Made by a program: the position numbers and the translations under genes. A model generated the notes under the pieces. It saw nothing but the letters and a program-made list of their open reading frames with translations. It had not been told where the DNA came from and did no database searches. Positions 35,249-42,351 of a stretch of 64,000 nt of DNA are shown here, in pieces. The stretch comes from Mycolicibacterium holsaticum DSM 44478 = JCM 12374 (lineage in GTDB: Bacteria > Actinomycetota > Actinomycetes > Mycobacteriales > Mycobacteriaceae), in assembly GCF_019645835.1 (NCBI RefSeq), contig NZ_CP080998.1:1178001-1242000 (forward strand). The letters are read 5' to 3'. Position 1 is the first letter of the stretch, and every line of letters begins with the position of its first letter.

Positions 35249-36727
35249 ATGACTGCAGACCCTGCGACCACCTACGCTGCTGCTCCCGGTGCGGAGTACG
35301 CCGAGACCGCCAGCCAGGCCTACCGGGCAGCGCTGCAGGTCATCGAGTCCGTCGAGCCCCGCATCGCCGCCGCGACGCGCAAAGAGCTTGCCGACCAACG
35401 AGATTCACTGAAGCTGATCGCCAGCGAGAACTATGCGTCGCCGGCGGTACTGCTGACGATGGGCAGTTGGCTGTCCGACAAGTACGCCGAGGGCACCATC
35501 GGGCACCGGTTCTATGCGGGCTGCCAGAACGTCGACACCGTCGAAACCGTGGCCGCCGAGCATGCCCGCGAGCTGTTCGGCGCGCCATACGCATACGCTC
35601 AGCCGCACTCGGGAATCGACGCCAACCTGGTCGCGTTCTGGGCCATCCTGGCCACCCGCGTCGAAGCTCCCGAACTGGCGGCGCTCGGCGTCAAGCACGT
35701 CAACGACCTGTCCGAGGCGGACTGGGAAACGCTGCGCAACAAGCTGGGCAACCAGCGTCTGCTCGGCATGTCGCTGGACGCCGGCGGCCATCTCACGCAC
35801 GGTTTCCGGCCGAACATCTCGGGCAAGATGTTCCACCAGCGCAGCTACGGCACCGACCCCGAGACCGGGCTGCTCGACTACGACGCGCTGGCCGACGCCG
35901 CGCGCGAATTCAAGCCGCTGATCCTGATCGGCGGCTACTCGGCGTATCCGCGGCGGGTCAACTTCGCCAAGCTGCGCGAGATCGCCGACGAGGTGGGCGC
36001 CACGCTGATGGTCGACATGGCGCACTTCGCCGGGCTGGTCGCTGGCAAGGTGTTCACCGGCGACGAGGACCCGGTGCCGCACGCCCACGTCACCACCACG
36101 ACGACGCACAAGTCGCTGCGCGGACCCCGCGGCGGTCTGGTGCTGGCCCAACCGGAGTACGCCGACGCCGTCGACAAGGGATGCCCGATGGTGTTGGGCG
36201 GCCCCCTTTCTCACGTAATGGCCGCCAAGGCCGTGGCGCTGGCCGAAGCGCGCCAACCCGCGTTCCAGTCCTACGCCCAGCGCGTCGCCGACAACGCCAA
36301 GGCGTTGGCCGACGGATTCCTCAAGCGCGGTGCCCGACTGGTCACCGGCGGCACCGACAACCACATCGTGCTGCTGGACGTGACGTCGTTCGGGCTGACC
36401 GGGCGCCAGGCCGAGTCCGCGCTGCTGGATTCCGGTGTGGTCACCAACCGCAACTCGATACCCGCCGACCCCAACGGCGCCTGGTACACCAGCGGCATCC
36501 GGTTCGGCACCCCGGCGTTGACCACCCGCGGGTTCGGTGCCGAAGAGTTCGACCGCGTCGCTGAGCTTGTGGTCGAGGTGCTGACCAACACCGAGCCGAG
36601 TTCGACGGGCTCCGGCGGAATTTCCAAGGCCAAGTACAAACTGGCCGACGGCACCGCCGACCGGGTGCACGCGGCGGCCGCCGAACTGCTGAACGCCAAC
36701 CCGCTGTACCCCGGGCTGACCCTGTAG
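35249..36727 (+). CDS. glyA: Serine hydroxymethyltransferase, long form
   Basis: SHMT converts serine and tetrahydrofolate to glycine and 5,10-methylene-THF. The PLP lysine is Lys288 in [19 protein letters not shown] and [10 protein letters not shown] are family motifs. At 492 residues it is about 65 longer than the usual mycobacterial GlyA1: there is an extra 25-residue N-terminus and an insertion at residues about 131-172 ([19 protein letters not shown] and following). Long forms of this type occur in Streptomyces and other bacteria. It sits exactly where M. tuberculosis has glyA1, between coaA and desA2. Confidence 0.9.
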   Translation: MTADPATTYAAAPGAEYAETASQAYRAALQVIESVEPRIAAATRKELADQRDSLKLIASENYASPAVLLTMGSWLSDKYAEGTIGHRFYAGCQNVDTVETVAAEHARELFGAPYAYAQPHSGIDANLVAFWAILATRVEAPELAALGVKHVNDLSEADWETLRNKLGNQRLLGMSLDAGGHLTHGFRPNISGKMFHQRSYGTDPETGLLDYDALADAAREFKPLILIGGYSAYPRRVNFAKLREIADEVGATLMVDMAHFAGLVAGKVFTGDEDPVPHAHVTTTTTHKSLRGPRGGLVLAQPEYADAVDKGCPMVLGGPLSHVMAAKAVALAEARQPAFQSYAQRVADNAKALADGFLKRGARLVTGGTDNHIVLLDVTSFGLTGRQAESALLDSGVVTNRNSIPADPNGAWYTSGIRFGTPALTTRGFGAEEFDRVAELVVEVLTNTEPSSTGSGGISKAKYKLADGTADRVHAAAAELLNANPLYPGLTL

Positions 36728-36749
36728 GTTCGCGCCTCCGGTTGCCCCC

Positions 36750-36802
36750 GCAAGTAACGCCGAGATCGACGTTTGGTCGCGTTTTACTCGCACTTTCCCG
36801 CC
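36750..36802. repeat. Candidate dispersed intergenic repeat between glyA and desA2
   Basis: The stretch starts near CGCAAGTAACGCCGAGATCG and ends near TTACTCGCACTTTCCCGCC, with imperfect inverted ends (GCAAGTAA and TTACTCGC). I recall similar sequence in intergenic regions of other mycobacteria, but only one copy is seen in this window, so this call depends on a genome search. Confidence 0.35.
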
Positions 36803-36851
36803 CAACTGTCCGTTTCGGCGGGGCGACTTTCAGAAATGTGTGAACTAGGGT

Positions 36852-36857
36852 TACAGT
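36852..36857 (+). promoter_or_regulatory. Putative -10 (TACAGT) of desA2
   Basis: TACAGT ends 7 bases before the desA2 ATG and no ribosome site is present, again pointing to a leaderless transcript. Confidence 0.5.
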
Positions 36858-36864
36858 TACTTTC

Positions 36865-37692
36865 ATGGCACAGAAACCTGTACCTAATGCGCTGATCACC
36901 GAGCTGGAACCGGTCGTGCAGCAGGAGTTACGGCGTCACATCGACTCCGAGGACCTCTGGTACGCGCACGACTACGTGCCGTTCGAGCAGGGCGAGAACT
37001 TCGCCTTCCTGGGCGGACGCGACTGGGACCCGTCGCAGGTGACGCTGCCCAAACCCGTCACCGACGCGCTGGAAATCCTGCTGATCACCAAGGACAACCT
37101 GGCCAGCTTCCACCGCGAGTTCGTCTTCAGCTTCATCCTCGAGGAGAAGTGGGGCCGCTGGATCGGCCGGTGGACCGCCGAGGAGCACCTGCACGCGATC
37201 GCGCTGCGCAACTACCTCGTCGTCACCCGCGAGATCGACCCGGCCGCCAACGAGGACGTGCGCGTCGAGCACGTGATGAAGGGCTACCGCGCTGACACCT
37301 ACAGCCAGGTCGAGCGGCTGGTGTTCATGGCGTTCTTCGAGCGCGCGCACGCGGTGTTCTGCCGCAACCTCGAAGCGCAGATCACCGAACCGGTGCTCAA
37401 GAACCTGGTCGGCCGGATCGCCAGGGACGAGGAACGCCACGAGGAGTTCTTCGCCAACCTCGTCTCGCACCTGCTGAGCACCCACCGCGACGAGACCGTC
37501 GAGGCCATCGCCAACCGTGCCGCCGAACTCGGCGTCGTCGGCGGCGACATCGACGCGTACGCCGACAAGGTTCAGCAGGTCGCCGACGCGGGCATCTTCG
37601 GACCCGAGCAGCTGCGCCAGGTCGTCACCGACCGGATCGCGGCGTGGGGTCTGGCAGATGAACCGCGGCTCAAGCAGTTCGCCACCGCGTAA
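36865..37692 (+). CDS. desA2: Acyl-ACP desaturase DesA2
   Basis: This 275-residue protein is of the soluble diiron acyl-ACP desaturase family. Diiron ligands are seen in EEHLH (residues about 106-110) and DEERHEEFF (about 188-196), with earlier acidic residues in the HREFVF helix. DesA2 is essential in mycobacteria and works in mycolic-acid or fatty-acid desaturation; some structural studies question its own catalytic competence. Normal length. Synteny with Rv1094. Confidence 0.93.
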   Translation: MAQKPVPNALITELEPVVQQELRRHIDSEDLWYAHDYVPFEQGENFAFLGGRDWDPSQVTLPKPVTDALEILLITKDNLASFHREFVFSFILEEKWGRWIGRWTAEEHLHAIALRNYLVVTREIDPAANEDVRVEHVMKGYRADTYSQVERLVFMAFFERAHAVFCRNLEAQITEPVLKNLVGRIARDEERHEEFFANLVSHLLSTHRDETVEAIANRAAELGVVGGDIDAYADKVQQVADAGIFGPEQLRQVVTDRIAAWGLADEPRLKQFATA

Positions 37693-37752
37693 CCGTTCAC
37701 CCCGGCGCGCCTGCCCAGCGTGGATGCCGCGACGGGAGTAGCGTCGCTTTCG

Positions 37753-37887
37753 ATGGCTAGTGATGTGCTGTGCTATCCCGGCGGTACCTATCGTTACTTC
37801 AACGAGAGGACCGGCCCCGGTCCTCGTGCCGCAGTGTCCACCGACGTGTTCGTGTGGGGCCGCGCGGGCTCGAGGAGCGCTACGTGA
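37753..37887 (+). CDS. phoAT: Short ORF overlapping phoH2 (PhoAT-like antitoxin candidate)
   Basis: A 44-codon frame starting ATGGCTAGTGATGTG encodes [20 protein letters not shown] and 24 more residues. It ends with a TGA that overlaps the phoH2 GTG as GTGA (37884-37887). A GTG at 37720 in the same frame would extend it to 55 codons. In M. smegmatis and M. tuberculosis phoH2 is reported to be cotranscribed with a short upstream antitoxin-like gene, phoAT; the position and overlap here match. The protein itself has no recognisable domain. Confidence 0.6.
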   Translation: MASDVLCYPGGTYRYFNERTGPGPRAAVSTDVFVWGRAGSRSAT

Positions 37888-39197
37888 CTGATTCGGTCGT
37901 GCGGACCTATGTGCTCGACACCTCTGTGCTGCTGTCCGATCCGTGGGCGGCCACCCGGTTCGCCGAACACGAAGTCGTTGTCCCGCTGGTGGTCATCAGC
38001 GAACTGGAAGCCAAACGACATCACCACGAGCTCGGCTGGTTCGCCCGCCAGGCACTACGGATGTTCGACGATCTGCGCCTCGAACACGGTCGGCTCGATC
38101 AGCCGATTCCGGTTGGCACACAAGGCGGTACGCTGCACGTCGAGCTCAACCACAGCGATCCTTCGGTGCTGCCCGCGGGCTTCCGCACCGACTCCAACGA
38201 CTCCCGCATCCTGACCTGCGCGGCCAACCTGGCCGCAGAAGGCAAACTGGTCACCTTGGTCAGCAAGGACATCCCGCTGCGGGTGAAGGCCGGCGCGGTC
38301 GGGTTGTCCGCCGACGAATACCATGCCCAGGACGTCATCACCTCCGGCTGGACGGGCATGGACGAGGTCGACGTCACCGCCGAAGACGTCGACGTGCTGT
38401 TCGCCGAGGGTGAGATCGATCTTGAGGCAGCCCGTAATCTGCCCTGCCACACCGGGCTTCGGCTGCTCGGCGGCACATCGCACGCGCTGGGCCGGGTCAA
38501 CGCGGACAAGCGGGTGCAGTTGGTCCGCGGCGATCGCGAGGTGTTCGGGCTGCGCGGCCGCTCGGCCGAACAGCGCGTGGCGTTGGACCTGCTGCTCGAC
38601 GAGTCGATCGGCATCGTCTCGCTCGGCGGCAAGGCGGGTACCGGCAAGTCCGCGCTGGCGCTGTGCGCGGGGCTGGAGGCGGTGCTGGAGCGGCGCACCC
38701 ACCGCAAGGTGGTGGTCTTCCGGCCGCTGTACGCCGTCGGCGGGCAGGATCTCGGCTACCTGCCCGGCAGCGAGAGCGAGAAGATGGGCCCGTGGGCGCA
38801 GGCCGTCTTCGACACCCTCGAGGGGCTGGCCAGCCCCGCGGTCCTCGACGAGGTGCTGGCCCGCGGCATGCTCGAGGTGCTGCCGCTGACCCACATCCGG
38901 GGCCGGTCGCTGCACGATTCGTTCGTCATCGTCGACGAGGCCCAGTCGCTGGAACGCAACGTGCTGCTGACGGTGTTGTCGCGGCTGGGCACCGGCTCGC
39001 GGGTGGTGCTCACCCACGACGTGGCACAGCGCGACAACCTGCGGGTGGGCCGCCATGACGGGGTGGCCGCGGTGATCGAAAAGCTCAAGGGCCACCCGTT
39101 GTTCGCGCACATCACGCTGTTGCGCAGCGAGCGCTCACCGATCGCGGCGTTGGTCACCGAGATGCTCGAGGAGATCAGCCCCGGCGCCCTACCCTGA
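37884..39197 (+). CDS. phoH2: PhoH2: PIN-domain RNase fused to PhoH ATPase/helicase
   Basis: This 437-residue protein has an N-terminal PIN domain ([13 protein letters not shown] with the first acidic ligand, ISELEAKR, and NDSRIL). It is followed by a PhoH ATPase with Walker [13 protein letters not shown] near residue 252 and Walker B VIVDEAQS near 350. PhoH2 unwinds and cleaves RNA in an ATP-dependent way. GTG 37884, with GAGGAG 6 nt upstream, is supported by the known start of Rv1095. It overlaps the short ORF upstream by four bases. Confidence 0.92.
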   Translation: MTDSVVRTYVLDTSVLLSDPWAATRFAEHEVVVPLVVISELEAKRHHHELGWFARQALRMFDDLRLEHGRLDQPIPVGTQGGTLHVELNHSDPSVLPAGFRTDSNDSRILTCAANLAAEGKLVTLVSKDIPLRVKAGAVGLSADEYHAQDVITSGWTGMDEVDVTAEDVDVLFAEGEIDLEAARNLPCHTGLRLLGGTSHALGRVNADKRVQLVRGDREVFGLRGRSAEQRVALDLLLDESIGIVSLGGKAGTGKSALALCAGLEAVLERRTHRKVVVFRPLYAVGGQDLGYLPGSESEKMGPWAQAVFDTLEGLASPAVLDEVLARGMLEVLPLTHIRGRSLHDSFVIVDEAQSLERNVLLTVLSRLGTGSRVVLTHDVAQRDNLRVGRHDGVAAVIEKLKGHPLFAHITLLRSERSPIAALVTEMLEEISPGALP

Positions 39198-39201
39198 CCG
39201 C

Positions 39202-39250
39202 GATTTGTGGAGCCGCAGCCGCGGTGAGCGCGGTCGACGCTCCACAAGTC
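39202..39250. terminator. Inverted repeat between phoH2 and a convergent small gene
   Basis: GATTTGTGGAGC (39202-39213) pairs with GCTCCACAAGTC (39239-39250), with one G-T type mismatch, around a 25-base GC-rich loop. It directly follows the phoH2 stop and touches the stop of the opposing gene, so it is placed as a bidirectional terminator, though it has no U tract. Part of its left arm recurs at 39500-39514. Confidence 0.6.
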
Positions 39251-39455
39251 ACCGAGAGCGCATCAGGTACCAGCCCGCGGCCGCAGCCCCACCGAGCGCC
39301 ACCACCCGGTCGAGGCGGTCGGCGCGCGGCAGGTCCAGCAGCGCGGCCAGGCCCAACGCCGCGAACCCGGTCGCCAGTGCGGGCTGACAGGTGCCGGTCG
39401 TCACCAGGGCAGTGCTCTGGGAGGCCGGGATTGCGGCGGCTTGATCAGCGAGCAC
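39249..39455 (-). CDS. Small two-helix membrane protein, unknown
   Basis: This 68-residue protein starts at GTG 39455, with AGGAG (39461-39465) 5 nt upstream, a near-ideal site that decides the start. It has a polar N-terminal 24 residues with one Cys, then a helix (ATGFAALGLAALLDL), a short charged turn (PRADRLDR) and a second helix (VVALGGAAAAGWYL) ending in basic MRSR. It may be a helical hairpin. It is bracketed by 15-bp direct repeats at 39203 and 39500. Confidence 0.55.
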   Translation of the reverse strand: MLADQAAAIPASQSTALVTTGTCQPALATGFAALGLAALLDLPRADRLDRVVALGGAAAAGWYLMRSR

Positions 39456-39534
39456 CAGTACTCCTGAAGGTCTTCGAAGGGTCCAGCGCCTTGACGCTAA
39501 TTTGTCGAGCCGCATTGGGGAATAGGGGGTTTCC

Positions 39535-42321
39535 CTATGCCTGCGGACGGGCCTCGGCACCGTTGCCGGGACGTCCGATGTGGCGGCCCAGCTCGGCGCG
39601 CGACTTGATGCCCAGCTTGCGGTAGACGCGGGCCAGGTTCGCCTCGACCGTCTTTGGGCTGATGAACAGCGCGGCGGCCACGTCGCGGTTCTTCATCCCG
39701 GAGGCGGCAAGCTCGGCGACCCGCTGCTCGGACGGGGTGAGCTGGCCGGTCTGGCGGGGTCCGACGCTGGCCCGCACCAACTCCGAGCGTGCCCGGTCGG
39801 CCCACAGCGGGGCGTTGAGCCGCTCGAAGGTGGCGAAGGCTTCCTGGAGCCGCGTCGACGCCGACTCCTTCTTGCGCTGGCGGCGCTCGACCTGGCCGAG
39901 CACCAGAAGGGTGCGGGCCCGTTCGAACGGCATCGGCAGCCGTTCGTGGGCGGTCATCGCGCGCCGCGCGGCGGCGTGGGCGGCGTCGAGGTCTCCGCGC
40001 GCCGCGAGCAACATGCTGCGCGAGCGTGCGCCGACGGCAAGCATCCACGGCCGGTCCAGCCGCTGCCCGTTACGTTCGAGCGCATCGATCAACGGTTCGG
40101 CCTGCGCTGGCCGCCCCGAATGCACCAGCGCCTCGATCGCGTCGGGCAGATAGGCCGCGTTGGGCAGCTCCGTCGGTGTGACCTCCGGGTCGAACGCCGA
40201 CAGCAACGGGTCCACCGCCGCGAGCGCGGCGTCGTAGTTGCCTAGCGACAGTTCCAGAAACGCCAATGCGCCAAGCACCCGCTCCGACAGCCGGGAAGTC
40301 CCTGAGCGCCTGGCACTTTCGAGGGCGTCGGCGATCGCCTGCCGGGCCTCGGCTTCGTGGCCTGCATATGCTGCCAGGTGCGCGCGCAGGCTCTGCGCCA
40401 GGAAACGCGGCGTGTTACCACCGAGCTGACGCGCGTACTCCATGGTGTCCTCGGCGAGCAGGTTGGCGTTGACGAGGTCGCCGAGCCACAGCGAGTTCAT
40501 CACCGCGTGCTGAGCGATGAAGACGTGTTCACCCTCCTCGCCCTTCTCCACGCACCGGACGCGGATCGCCTCGAGAATCTCATCGGCGCCGTCGAACTGG
40601 TTCGTCCACTGCAGCAGCAGGGCGTTCTGCACGGTCGGCCGAAACACCAACGGTGTCAACGCTTCCTGGTCCTCTAGTTCCAGCGCACGGCCGATGGACT
40701 CCTCGTCGAGGCCCAGGCCCGCGGTGAACCGCAGGATCGAACGCATCCCCAACGCCATGCTCAGCAGGTGCGGCTGGTTCAGCTGTTCGGCATGTGACAC
40801 CGCCTGATCGGCCGTTCGAACACCCTCCTCGACCTGGTTGTTGTGAAACATGCAGTACGCCAAGGTAATCAGCAGCTGGACCCGCAGCGGGCTGTCCGCG
40901 GCGACGTCGTCGAGGGCATCGCGCAGCAGACGGGCCGACTCGAAGAAGCCCTCACCGTAAAGGCGCACCACGGCCAGGCGGCTCAACGCCTCTGCGCGCT
41001 GATCGCCCGGCGGCAAGGTATCGACGGTCTCTTCGAGCACCGTGGCCGCCCGGCGGTGGTCGCCGGCGTCGAAATGGTGCAGCGCGCTGCGAAGCCGGCG
41101 GTCGGGGGTGTCACCACCGAGGCCGATGGCCAGGTCCACCAGTTCGGCTGCGGCTGCCGGCGCACCGCGCATCCGGGCCGACTCCGCGGCCCGATCCAGC
41201 GCGTCGAGGGTGACCTGGTCGCCGCTGGTGGCGGCCAGCGCGAGGTGGCGGGCCCGCAGCTCGGGTTCGTCGACGATCTCGGCGAGCCGCCGGTGCATCG
41301 AACGGCGGCTGCCGGGGGCGGCCTGGCTGTACACCCCCCTGGCCAGCAGCGGGTGCGCGAACTGGATCCGGTTGCCGTCGATGGCGATAATACCTTTGCT
41401 CTCAGCGACTTCGAGCAACTCGACCAGCCGATCGTCGTCGGCGACCGTCGCGGTCGACACCGACTCGACGGTCGGTGCCGCCATGCACGACGCGGCCAGC
41501 AGCGCCTCGTGCACGTCGGGATCGAGGTTGCCGATGCGGCTGCGCACCACGTCGGTCAGTGTGCGCGGCAGCGACATCCCGATGCTCGTCGGGCGGTCCT
41601 CGATCGCGCGGGCCAACTCGATCGCATAGAACGGGTTACCGCCGGAAACCTGGTGGATCCGGCCGATCGTGGGACGGGAGAACGACTTTCGCAGCCGAGC
41701 CGTCACCGCGGCGTGCAGGTCCGAAACGCTCAGCGGGTTGAGCCGGATACGCTTGAGCGCCTCCGGGCGGGGCAACTGCAGCCATGCCGCACCGGTACCG
41801 TCGCCGGGTTCGGTGCGCACGGTGGCGAGGATGCCCGCCGGGCCCATGAGGCGTCGCGCGGCGAACGCGATGACATGCATGCTGGAGGGGTCCAGCCACT
41901 GCAGGTCGTCGATCGCCAGCAACACCGGACCGTCCTCACCGAGTCGTTCGATCACCGACAGGAACGCCGCCGCCACCGCCCGCTGGTCGGTCACGGCGTC
42001 GTTGTCGGCGCGCAGCAGGACCTGATCGACGGCGAGCAACTGCGGACCCGGCAGATCGGCCCACGTGCCTGCGTCCACCTCGTCGAGCAGATCGGCCAGT
42101 GCCGTGTAGGCGAGCACCGATTCTGCTTCTGCCGCGCGGGCGGACAGCACCCGGAACCCACGCGCCGCGGCCTGTTCCAGCGTGGCCAACCAGAGGGTGG
42201 TCTTGCCGATCCCGGCCTCGCCCTCGATCAGCAGCGCCGCAGGCCCGGCGGCGGTGGACTGCAGAAACCCGTCGATCGTCCGCTTGTGCGTCGGATGGGT
42301 TCCCAGCTGATCCCCGGCCAT
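39535..42321 (-). CDS. Large LuxR-family ATPase regulator (LAL/MalT-like), copy 1
   Basis: This is a 928-residue regulator. An N-terminal AAA/STAND ATPase has Walker A GEAGIGKTT (residues about 34-42) and Walker B LLAIDDLQWLD. A long TPR-like helical middle follows, then a C-terminal LuxR-type HTH (LTPSEQRVAELAASGMKNRD and KTVEANLARVYRKLGIKSR). Such proteins bind a ligand or partner through the TPR region and act as ATP-switched transcription activators. It follows copy 2 by 30 bp on the same strand and is probably cotranscribed. Its targets are unknown, but the stress genes at 45-51 kb adjoin. Confidence 0.88.
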   Translation of the reverse strand: MAGDQLGTHPTHKRTIDGFLQSTAAGPAALLIEGEAGIGKTTLWLATLEQAAARGFRVLSARAAEAESVLAYTALADLLDEVDAGTWADLPGPQLLAVDQVLLRADNDAVTDQRAVAAAFLSVIERLGEDGPVLLAIDDLQWLDPSSMHVIAFAARRLMGPAGILATVRTEPGDGTGAAWLQLPRPEALKRIRLNPLSVSDLHAAVTARLRKSFSRPTIGRIHQVSGGNPFYAIELARAIEDRPTSIGMSLPRTLTDVVRSRIGNLDPDVHEALLAASCMAAPTVESVSTATVADDDRLVELLEVAESKGIIAIDGNRIQFAHPLLARGVYSQAAPGSRRSMHRRLAEIVDEPELRARHLALAATSGDQVTLDALDRAAESARMRGAPAAAAELVDLAIGLGGDTPDRRLRSALHHFDAGDHRRAATVLEETVDTLPPGDQRAEALSRLAVVRLYGEGFFESARLLRDALDDVAADSPLRVQLLITLAYCMFHNNQVEEGVRTADQAVSHAEQLNQPHLLSMALGMRSILRFTAGLGLDEESIGRALELEDQEALTPLVFRPTVQNALLLQWTNQFDGADEILEAIRVRCVEKGEEGEHVFIAQHAVMNSLWLGDLVNANLLAEDTMEYARQLGGNTPRFLAQSLRAHLAAYAGHEAEARQAIADALESARRSGTSRLSERVLGALAFLELSLGNYDAALAAVDPLLSAFDPEVTPTELPNAAYLPDAIEALVHSGRPAQAEPLIDALERNGQRLDRPWMLAVGARSRSMLLAARGDLDAAHAAARRAMTAHERLPMPFERARTLLVLGQVERRQRKKESASTRLQEAFATFERLNAPLWADRARSELVRASVGPRQTGQLTPSEQRVAELAASGMKNRDVAAALFISPKTVEANLARVYRKLGIKSRAELGRHIGRPGNGAEARPQA

Positions 42322-42351
42322 ACCAAAAAGAATGTCAGCAAACCGCGGGGA

